In this document: in pieces, positions 57,344-64,000 of the stretch | Layout: each line of letters opens with the position of its first letter | Numbering within the stretch: position 1 is the first letter of the stretch | Assembly (NCBI RefSeq): GCF_003063355.1 | Contig: NZ_NESH01000003.1 | Location: 248,001-312,000, forward strand | Direction: 5' to 3' | Length of the DNA stretch: 64,000 nt | Source of the DNA: Limnohabitans sp. Bal53 | Lineage (GTDB): Bacteria > Pseudomonadota > Gammaproteobacteria > Burkholderiales > Burkholderiaceae_C | The notes under the pieces: generated by a model | What the model saw: the letters and a program-made list of their open reading frames with translations, nothing else | Database searches by the model: none | Told to the model about the DNA's origin: nothing | Position numbers and translations under genes: made by a program

Positions 57344-58792
57344 ATGAAACCGAACTTTCTCTTGGGACTTTTGCTGTCAACAGCCCTGCTGACCAGCAGC
57401 TTCAACGCCACGGCGCAGGCACCGCAGGGCCAAGCCAGCACCCCAACCACAGGGCAGGCCCCGACGGCCAGCGTGACCCAGGTGCACACCTTCACTTTGG
57501 CCAATGGCATGGCGTTGTGGGTCAAACCCGATCGCCGCGCCCCCACGGCGGTGCACATGGTGTGGCTGCGTGTGGGCTCCATGGACGAGGTGGATGGCAC
57601 CAGCGGTGTGGCCCATGTGCTCGAGCACATGCTCTTCAAGGGCACGCCCAGCTTGGCAGTGGGAGAGTTTTCCAGGCGTGTAGCTGCATTGGGTGGGCGC
57701 GAAAACGCCTTCACCGCTAAGGACTACACCGGTTATTACCAGCAGATTCCGTCGAACCAACTCGAAGCGGTGATGCGCTTGGAGTCGGACCGTTTTGCCA
57801 ACAACCAGTGGCCCGATGCCGAATTCGCCAAAGAGCTGGAGGTGGTGAAAGAAGAGCGCCGACTGCGCACCGACGACAACCCCCGCGCCCAGTTGCACGA
57901 ACTGCTCTCGGCCACGGCACTGGCGGCCTCGCCGTACCGCCGCCCCATCGTCGGCTGGATGAGCGACCTCGAGGCCATGACTGCGCAGGACGCCCGCGAC
58001 TTTTACCGCAAGTGGTACACCCCGGCCAACGCGGTGGTGGTGGTGGCGGGCGATGTGGACCCGCTGCAAGTCAAGGCACTCGCTGAAAAGTATTACGGCG
58101 TCATCCCGACCCGTGCTGTGCCTGATCGCAAACCCCGGGCCGAGCCCCTGCAGCAAGGCCTGCGCCGCTTCGAGTTCAAAGCCCCTGCCGAGCAGTCGTA
58201 TGTGGCCTTGGCCTTCAAGGTGCCGCGCTTGGCGAGCCTTGAGGCCTCGCCCGAGCACGACGATGCCCTGGCCTTGACGGTGCTGGCTGCTGTGCTCGAT
58301 GGCTACAGCGGTGCGCGTTTGGACCGTGCCCTGACCCAAGGTGAAAACCGCCTGGCCGACAGCGTGGGGGCCTACAACGGCCTCATGGGACGTGGGCCAC
58401 AGTTCTTTTATTTGGAAGGCGTGCCCGCCAAAGGCCAAACACCGCAAGCGCTGGAAGCTGCTTTGCGGGCCCAGGTGCAGCGCGTGGCCACTGAAGGCGT
58501 CAATGAAGCCGAGTTGCAGCGCGTCAAAACCCAATGGGTGGCCAGCGAAATCTACAAGCTCGACTCTGTCTTCAACCAGGCCCGCGAGCTCGGTGTGGCC
58601 TGGACGCTGGGTTTGCCGCCGGACTACGGGGCGCAACTGATCGCCCGTTTGCGGCAGGTCACGCCCGCTCAGGTGCAGGCCGTGGCGCAAAAGTATTTTG
58701 GTGACGACAGCCTCACCGTGGCCACCTTGCTGCCCCAGCCTTTGTCGGGCCAGCCCCGGGCGCGCCGCGCCCTGCCCGGTGCCCGTCATTGA
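57344..58792 (+). CDS. M16 zinc peptidase, catalytic subunit
   Basis: 482 residues with a signal peptide (LLGLLLSTALLTSSFNATAQ). The inverted zinc motif H91-x2-E94-H95 is in HVLEHMLFKGT, and the third ligand lies in the conserved EELEVVKEERR-like region (here KELEVVKEERR, near 165). The M16B pair forms a clam-shell peptidase that degrades peptides in the periplasm; this is the active half. The inactive partner follows 8 bp downstream. AAGGA 11 bp before the ATG at 57344 supports this start. Confidence 0.92.
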   Translation: MKPNFLLGLLLSTALLTSSFNATAQAPQGQASTPTTGQAPTASVTQVHTFTLANGMALWVKPDRRAPTAVHMVWLRVGSMDEVDGTSGVAHVLEHMLFKGTPSLAVGEFSRRVAALGGRENAFTAKDYTGYYQQIPSNQLEAVMRLESDRFANNQWPDAEFAKELEVVKEERRLRTDDNPRAQLHELLSATALAASPYRRPIVGWMSDLEAMTAQDARDFYRKWYTPANAVVVVAGDVDPLQVKALAEKYYGVIPTRAVPDRKPRAEPLQQGLRRFEFKAPAEQSYVALAFKVPRLASLEASPEHDDALALTVLAAVLDGYSGARLDRALTQGENRLADSVGAYNGLMGRGPQFFYLEGVPAKGQTPQALEAALRAQVQRVATEGVNEAELQRVKTQWVASEIYKLDSVFNQARELGVAWTLGLPPDYGAQLIARLRQVTPAQVQAVAQKYFGDDSLTVATLLPQPLSGQPRARRALPGARH

Positions 58793-58800
58793 AGCGCTTT

Positions 58801-60201
58801 ATGAAAGTTTCACACCCCATGTTCCTGACCCCTTCCTTGAACGCCCTGGCTTGGCGGCGCACGGCATTGGCACTGGCCTGTTGGGCCGCAGCCAGCTGGG
58901 CGCACGCGTCCCTGCCCATTCAACATTGGACGCAGCCCAGCGGTGCGCGTGTGTATTTGGTCGAGAGCCACGCCATCCCCATGGTGGATGTGCAGATCGA
59001 CATCGATGCGGGCAGCCGCCGTGACCCGGCGGCGCAGGCTGGCCTGGCCTCGGTCATGGCTGGGCAAATGGCCAATGGCACCCGTGCCGAGCCACAAGTG
59101 CAAGGGCAGGGCCCAGGCCCATACCCCCAGGCCATGGACGAAAACCAGATCGGTGAAGCCTGGGCCGACTTGGGGGCCAGCTTTGGCGCCAGTGCAGGTG
59201 GTGACCGCATGAGCTTTGCCTTGCGCAGCCTGAGCTACCCTGACCTGCTGGAAAAGGCGGTGGCCTTGGCGGCGCGGCAAATGGCGCACCCGGCTTTCCC
59301 TGAGGCCATGTGGTTTCGTGACCGCGAACGCATCAGCGCCTCCATCCGTGAATCCCTGACCAAGCCCGGCACGCAGGTGCAGCACCGCTTTGCACAGGCC
59401 GTGTATGGCACGCACCCTTATGGCCAACGCGTCACGCCTGAGACCCTTTCGCGCATCGGTGTACTAGACCTGAAAAACCTCCACGCCCAGGCCTTGCGCG
59501 CTTGCCGCGCTACGGTGAGTGTGGTGGGCGCTTTGACCCGCGCGCAGGCGGACGACTTGGTGCAGCGCCTGCTGGCGCAGTGGCCCCGCGAATCAGGCTG
59601 CCCCAGCTTGCCGACCGTGCCCGAAGTGGCCCCTTTGGCCGCCGCGCAAAACCTGAACTTGCCCTTTGACTCAGCCCAAGCCCATGTGCTGATTGGTCAG
59701 CCCGGCTACAAACGCACCGACCCCGACTTCTTTGCCTTGCTGGTGGGCAACCACATTTTGGGCGGCGGCGGCTTCGTCTCTCGCCTGACCGAACAGGTGC
59801 GCGAAAAACGCGGCCTGAGCTACAGCGTGTACAGCTATTTTTCGCCCGGCCTGCACGCCGGTGCCTTCACCGTGGGACTGCAAACCCGACCCGACCAGGC
59901 CAAGCAAGCTGTGGCTGTGGCTCAAGAGGTGGTGCAAGAATTTGTCCGCCAGGGCCCGACCGAGGCCGAGCTGACAGCGGCCAAGTCCAACCTGATGGGC
60001 GGCTTTGCGTTGCGCATCGACAGCAACCGCAAGCTGCTGGACAACGTGGCCAACATCGCATGGAACCGTCTGCCGCTGGATTACCTGAATACCTGGACGC
60101 GGCAGATCGAGCGCGTTAGCTCAGCCGATGTGCAACGCGCCATGGCCCGGGTGCTGCAGCCCGATCGCATGGTGACGGTCGTGGTGGGTGCATCGCCCTG
60201 A
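58801..60201 (+). CDS. M16 peptidase family, non-catalytic partner
   Basis: 466 residues with a signal peptide (ALALACWAAASWAHA). It lacks the H-x2-E-H zinc motif (the corresponding stretch is AQAGLASVMAGQMANGT) but keeps the C-terminal substrate-binding signature VREKRGLSYSVYSYFSPG near 335. This is the usual partner that completes the chamber of the M16B heterodimer. The ATG at 58801 follows a GAAG element; a TTG at 58789 or an ATG at 58819 are alternatives. Confidence 0.9.
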   Translation: MKVSHPMFLTPSLNALAWRRTALALACWAAASWAHASLPIQHWTQPSGARVYLVESHAIPMVDVQIDIDAGSRRDPAAQAGLASVMAGQMANGTRAEPQVQGQGPGPYPQAMDENQIGEAWADLGASFGASAGGDRMSFALRSLSYPDLLEKAVALAARQMAHPAFPEAMWFRDRERISASIRESLTKPGTQVQHRFAQAVYGTHPYGQRVTPETLSRIGVLDLKNLHAQALRACRATVSVVGALTRAQADDLVQRLLAQWPRESGCPSLPTVPEVAPLAAAQNLNLPFDSAQAHVLIGQPGYKRTDPDFFALLVGNHILGGGGFVSRLTEQVREKRGLSYSVYSYFSPGLHAGAFTVGLQTRPDQAKQAVAVAQEVVQEFVRQGPTEAELTAAKSNLMGGFALRIDSNRKLLDNVANIAWNRLPLDYLNTWTRQIERVSSADVQRAMARVLQPDRMVTVVVGASP

Positions 60202-60606
60202 TCGGAACCTGTTGCCGAGTCAAATAAGCGGTCCCCTCGGAATAGGTTCTGCACCGACTTCTGCTCTTTGGGCTATCGCCGGAAATGAGTTTTTTCTTCC
60301 TCGATGTGGTGGCTCTGCAAGGCCTTGACAAAAAATGTTGAAGATTCGCTCGCAATTGTTTGCGTGGGTCGCAGGTACCACCATTGCTGGCTAATCTTCT
60401 AACAAGAAAAATGCGCAAATATGCCCAAGTGGCTGTTGTCGAAATGCTTCATCGGGGTGTTGATTTTCTAGTTGATCCTGTGCATGGTGTCTGTCATGTT
60501 TGAAATAAATGGGGAAAACTTGAGAGTGCTGCATTCGCGCTGACCGGATAGCTATGCCTTTGATCCGATGGGCGAGATGCCAGCATTTTTTTCGCAGATC
60601 AAATTA
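60202..60606. other. Gene-free segment between the M16 pair and the IS element
   Basis: About 400 bp in which I see no supportable gene, RNA or repeat. Its base use becomes more AT-rich toward the IS element. It probably belongs to the same insertion as the lipoprotein gene, since rsmD would normally follow the M16 pair directly. Confidence 0.5.
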
Positions 60607-62225
60607 GTCGCCCCTGCAAAATTCATTTCAAGCCATCGCCCAGCGCTGATCTGAGTTTTTCAGTCGGTTGAGGCCAAAGATTTCGGCCAATTTCCCAAAC
60701 AAGCCGGCCAAACCACTCGCCTGCAACAGGCACAACAAAAGGCCCAGGCCTTTTTTGACGATCATCCGCAGCAACCAGCGGATGTTGTAGCCCGCCGCGC
60801 ACAGCACCGCGTGCAGTGCATCGCCTTCTGACCCTTTGAGGTGACAGCGGTCCATACGGTGATCCGCTTTGAGGTGCCCGATGATCGGCTCGATCGCTTG
60901 GCGGCGTTTGAGCAGCCTGCGCTCTTCATCGGTCAGCCGCTTGTCCTTGCCTCGGTGTTTGATCTCGATGTCCGGGTTGTCCTTGTCCACGCCCCGGTAA
61001 CCCAGGTCTGCGTACACCACCTCAGGCTTGACGCCCAAGCCTTGCATCAGGATGGCGCTTTGCTCGATCTGCTCGTGCATGGTGTGGCCGTCATACGGGT
61101 TGCCTGGGAAGCTCCTGGCTCCCACGATCAAATTGCCCTTGAGCGTCATGGCTAAACCGACCTTCACACCAAACTCGTAGGGGTTGCGACTTTTGCCCTT
61201 GCTGATGCACTCCACCTCGGGTGCATGCCAGCTGTAGAGCTTGGCGCGGTTGTCCACCGCTTTGCGGCTGCCGGTCTGCGTGACCAAACGTTTGGCCTTG
61301 TCCAAGGTCTGGCCCAAGGTGTCTTGTATGGCTTGGCTGAGCGTGCTCATCTTGCGAGACACCTCGCGCTGCAACCGCCCGACGATGGTGCGTTGGCGTT
61401 TGATGACTTTGCGCATGCGCTTGAACTGGCGGGCATGTGCGTAGCGCCCAGCCTTGTAGCCCAGCAGTTTGCCTTCTTTGGCGTAGGTTTGCTTGAGCTC
61501 GATTCCATTGGCCTTGGCCGCCTCCACTACCTTGGACCTGGCCGTCTCCAGCAGCTTGCTGTCGGTGGGGTGCGCCACCGCCTTCTCTTGCACCGTGGAG
61601 TCCACGATCACGCGGGTCAACTCTTTCTTGGCAATCAGCTTGAGCGTGACGGCCACTTCCATGGTGCGGGCCAGCAGTTCTTCTACGCCTTCTTCCCCCA
61701 GAGCTTTACGGAAGCGCCCCAGTTGGGTGGGGTCGCACGGCCACTGGTGCTCAAAATATTCGTTGCCAGAAAAGTACTGCCAAGTGGGTGTCTCCCCCCA
61801 GCGCTGGATCACGTCCTCATCGCTCTCGTTGAACGCATGCTTGAGGTACAGCAGCGCCACCATCAAACGGGTGGGCAGACGAGGCCGACCAGCATTGGAG
61901 ACGCCGCCACCGGCAACGGCCGAGACCGAGCCAAATAAATCCAAGTCTTCAATCTTCTTGCCAGCCTTGACCTGGCGTGCCTAGCGCTGCGCAAGGGAAG
62001 CTTCGATCTCTTGCCAGGGCATGCGGTTGGCCAGCACTGCCAGCGGGTGGCGCAAATCGATCATCTGGTCCAGGCGGTTGCGGAAAAAGTCATCGGTCAT
62101 GGCGCTGCTTTCAAAAACTCCCAGAAAACAGGCGCCATTGAATATCTATTTGAGAGTTTTGACCATCCGGATTCACCCCACATCACAAGCATTCATGCGG
62201 GTTGCAGGGGTTTTGCAGGGCCGAC
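60607..62225 (-). mobile_element. IS5-like insertion sequence, 1619 bp
   Basis: Terminal inverted repeats of about 15 bp: GTCGCCCCTGCAAAA at 60607-60621 and the complement of GTCGGCCCTGCAAAA at 62211-62225. AAATTA directly abuts both ends (60601-60606 and 62226-62231), a likely 6-bp target duplication, though the AATT inside it could alternatively extend the inverted repeats. It holds one transposase gene on the minus strand, interrupted by a stop codon. Confidence 0.82.
60628..62100 (-). pseudogene. IS5-family transposase interrupted by an amber codon
   Basis: The frame starts at the ATG at 62098-62100 with MTDDFFRNRLDQMIDLRHPL, runs 39 codons to ...EASLAQR, meets TAG at 61981-61983, then continues as ARQVKAGKKIEDLDLFGS to 60628. 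Without the stop it would encode 490 residues. The downstream part has the DDE-type landmarks VIVDSTVQEKAV, YADLGYRG and IGHLKADHRMDRCHLKG, and the N-terminal Tnp domain GRPRLPTRLMVALLYLK. A tryptophan (TGG) is the likely original codon. A TTG at 61944 could restart at LDLFG, but without the N-terminal part. Confidence 0.88.
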
Positions 62226-62279
62226 AAATTAGGTTCAACCAAGGGTCAAGGACTCGCATCTCTGTTTTTACTTAAAGTT

Positions 62280-62285
62280 TATAAT
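62280..62285 (+). promoter_or_regulatory. Probable -10 element of the lipoprotein gene
   Basis: A consensus TATAAT sits in an almost pure A/T stretch (about 62262-62320) 49 bp before the GTG start. No clear -35 is seen. The AT-rich leader just outside the IS end is also a good H-NS target. Confidence 0.45.
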
Positions 62286-62333
62286 TAAATTTTTAAAAAT
62301 AAATATAAAATATCAATTTTTTGGGAGAGGTGT

Positions 62334-63308
62334 GTGAAATATATATCCACTTTTGCAGTCTTGCTTTTTACCTTTGTTCTGTCGGCCTGTGGAGGAGGAG
62401 GCTCATCAGGTTTGCCTACTTTGGAGTCTATTGAAATCAACGCACCAAGAACTCAATTGAAGGCGGGCGAGACCATAGAGTTGTCTGCTACAGGCATCCA
62501 AAGCGATGGCAGAAAAATCTTTGTTTCTGTCAACTGGTCGGTATCAGATGAATCGATAGGAACCATGTCCAGCAATCGTTTTACCGCAAAAAAACCTGGG
62601 CAAGTGGATGTGATTGCTACAGAAGTGTTTAAGAGAATCTCCCCTGGCAAGCTCAAACTCACTATCTCACCCTCAAGTCCCACGGGCGTTAACGTACTTG
62701 GTTTTCAGGATGACAAAACCCAGTATGCGACAGGAGATACCCGAAAACTGAGTGCGGTTGCTGTCCATCCTGAAAACAGCAAAACACCTATAGCCACTGC
62801 TATTACTTGGACTTCCAGCAACACAAACGTGGCTACTGTTGACGCCTCTGGAACCTTTAGGGCTTTGTCATCAGGCGCAGTCGCAATCACAGCTATGTGG
62901 GGCGGGTTCAGCGAAATTGTCAATATTGAAATCAAGCAAGCTGATAGTGCTCCCATCTTGGTTAAGTGCAATGCGCAGGTGCCAATCAGCAGGACAGCTT
63001 GGTCGGCAAAGCGCCTTTCTGATCCACAAAATGGCGCTGAATGGATTAAATTTGACACTGACTCATGTACCAATGATTTTGTTGGTTTGTATGTGCGTGA
63101 TGAAAGTAAAAAGCCCATAACAGGCGGCGAGAGCAATGATTTCTTTGCCTTGATTACAGCGAGCAAGGTTGATGGTAGGTATCAGACTTCTGTCACAAAT
63201 AGAGACTTGAATGCAGGCGATAAGTTCCTGACAGTCGGAGCACTTAGTTTTGGGACGTCCTTCTTTTTCACGCCCTTTAGTTCCTCGGGAACAGACCTGG
63301 TTGATTAG
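62334..63308 (+). CDS. AT-rich lipoprotein with Ig-like (BIG2) repeats
   Basis: 324 residues from a GTG at 62334 with GGGAGAGG upstream. The signal ends in VLSACGGGGSS with C19 as the lipidation site. Two Ig-like domains follow: about residues 30-110 (GETIELSATGIQSDGR, WSVSDESIGTMSSN) and 115-200 (ITWTSSNTNVATVDASGTFR), of the BIG2 type found in surface adhesins. Residues 205-324 are a distinct C-terminal domain with two cysteines, CNAQVPISRTAW and DSCTNDFVGLYV, which I do not recognise. Codon use and base composition are clearly more AT-rich than in the neighbours, which suggests horizontal transfer. Confidence 0.82.
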   Translation: MKYISTFAVLLFTFVLSACGGGGSSGLPTLESIEINAPRTQLKAGETIELSATGIQSDGRKIFVSVNWSVSDESIGTMSSNRFTAKKPGQVDVIATEVFKRISPGKLKLTISPSSPTGVNVLGFQDDKTQYATGDTRKLSAVAVHPENSKTPIATAITWTSSNTNVATVDASGTFRALSSGAVAITAMWGGFSEIVNIEIKQADSAPILVKCNAQVPISRTAWSAKRLSDPQNGAEWIKFDTDSCTNDFVGLYVRDESKKPITGGESNDFFALITASKVDGRYQTSVTNRDLNAGDKFLTVGALSFGTSFFFTPFSSSGTDLVD

Positions 63309-63467
63309 AGTTGGGTTTTTTCAATTACTTCTTTTCAGTTAAACCAGATTAGATCCGGCTGAAACCGGACGTGGTTTCTTAGATTAGTCCAATGCCTCAG
63401 CTTTGTCTGGGTTGGCAGCGTGGCGTGGCCGGTCAATGTAGGCTGCGTCCCTTTACACTTGCAGCCT

Positions 63468-64000
63468 ATGGCCTCATCACCTTCCAAACGTGCACCGAAA
63501 GACGGTGCAGCCCGTCATGCCGCCGTGAAAAAACCCAAGAACCCGGTGCCCAAAGGCCCGTCATCCAACGAGATCCGCATCATCGGCGGGCAGTGGCGGC
63601 GCACGCGCCTGAAGGTGCTGGACAAACCCGGTTTGCGGCCCACGCCCGACCGTGTGCGCGAGACCCTGTTCAACTGGCTGGGCCAGGATCTGAGCGGCTG
63701 GCGCTGCGTGGATGCTTTTGCGGGCACGGGCGTGCTGGGGCTGGAGGCCGCATCGCGAGGTGCGGCGCATGTGCTGATGGTCGAGCAAGACGCTGTGTTG
63801 GTGCGCGATTTACAAGACAACGCCACCCGCCTCAAAGCCAGCATGGTCAGTGTGCAGCGTGGTGACGCGGTGAGCGCTTTGGGCCGTTTGCCAGCGGGCA
63901 GTGTCGACCTGGTGTTCCTTGACCCGCCCTTTGACGGCCCCTGGTTTGATCCGGCCCTGAAAGCGGCCACCCGTGCCGTGCCGGTGGGCGGGTGGATTTA
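63468..64000 (+). CDS. rsmD: 16S rRNA (guanine(966)-N2)-methyltransferase RsmD, 5' part
   Basis: The first 177 codons before the window ends. IRIIGGQWRRTRLKV, then RPTPDRVRETLFNWLG and the SAM motif DAFAGTGVLGLEAASRGA, and the catalytic FLDPPF motif near residue 145 are diagnostic of RsmD. The N-terminal 33 residues are a basic extension. The start ATG at 63468 follows no strong Shine-Dalgarno; an internal start near EIRIIGG would remove the extension. In related genomes this gene follows the M16 pair directly, so the 3.3 kb between them is an insertion. Confidence 0.93.
   Translation, partial: MASSPSKRAPKDGAARHAAVKKPKNPVPKGPSSNEIRIIGGQWRRTRLKVLDKPGLRPTPDRVRETLFNWLGQDLSGWRCVDAFAGTGVLGLEAASRGAAHVLMVEQDAVLVRDLQDNATRLKASMVSVQRGDAVSALGRLPAGSVDLVFLDPPFDGPWFDPALKAATRAVPVGGWI

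Noticed and set aside
60116..60418. A 100-codon minus-strand frame after the M16 pair.
   Set aside because: Arg/Ser-rich, partly antisense to the M16 gene, no Shine-Dalgarno and no recognisable domain.

Overview
The window looks like one chromosomal stretch of a betaproteobacterium of the order Burkholderiales, most likely a Comamonadaceae member such as a Limnohabitans, Rhodoferax or Polaromonas relative. This rests on high-GC coding throughout, several Bug/TctC-type periplasmic receptors, a small BpH3-type H-NS protein, and gene orders usual in that family (ypjD-ffh; ftsY-M16-M16-rsmD; a coxB-coxA-small protein-ctaG-DUF2970-ctaE oxidase cluster followed by surf1-ctaA-ctaB-sco). The assignment is from gene content and order, not from a phylogeny.

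Layout. 1-1740: end of a CcsA/YpjD-like gene and ffh. 1867-5655: a ferredoxin, a glutamine-synthetase-like ligase and a Rieske oxygenase on the minus strand, facing a gamma-glutamylcyclotransferase-like gene. 5831-10163: miaB, a YqaA-type membrane protein, DUF2889 and an acyl-CoA synthetase. 10173-10497: a 138-bp-period tandem array built from short palindromic repeats. 10531-28858: a large plus-strand catabolic locus headed by a GntR/UTRA regulator with two candidate operators. It holds a LivJHMGF-type ABC importer, a Bug receptor, LeuCD-type hydro-lyase, HyuBA ATP-dependent hydrolase, an isochorismatase-fold hydrolase, an FAD dehydrogenase, an isocitrate-lyase-family lyase, a LigW-like decarboxylase, a Bug gene broken by one stop codon, and a flavin monooxygenase. 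Most genes overlap by 4 bp. 28907-31577: GST, asparaginase and an MhpD-like hydratase. 31661-31737: tRNA with CAT anticodon.

31850-44730 holds mostly housekeeping and conserved unknown genes: an FtsX-type permease, truncated hemoglobin, Smr protein, ApaH, H-NS, an RfaH-like NusG paralogue, a UppS paralogue, a conserved unknown, a Gcr-family membrane protein, MaoC, TrmL, ComF, a BioC-like methyltransferase and DUF2244. 44808-53956 is a complete caa3-type cytochrome oxidase locus with its copper and heme A assembly factors. 54024-60201 carries another Bug receptor, rpoH under a perfect CIRCE operator, ftsY and two M16 peptidases. 60202-63467 is an insertion between the M16 pair and rsmD: an IS5-like element with an amber-interrupted transposase and an AT-rich lipoprotein gene with Ig-like repeats. 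rsmD runs off the right edge.

The most novel region is the catabolic locus at 10.5-28.9 kb. Its enzymes fit a route that takes an aromatic or heterocyclic acid through decarboxylation, hydroxylation, ATP-driven ring opening, deamidation, hydration and retro-aldol cleavage; the substrate cannot be read from the sequence. Second are the gamma-glutamylation/Rieske module at 1.9-5.7 kb and the CIRCE site overlapping the rpoH promoter. Two single-codon nonsense mutations, in a Bug gene and in the IS transposase, are also clear.
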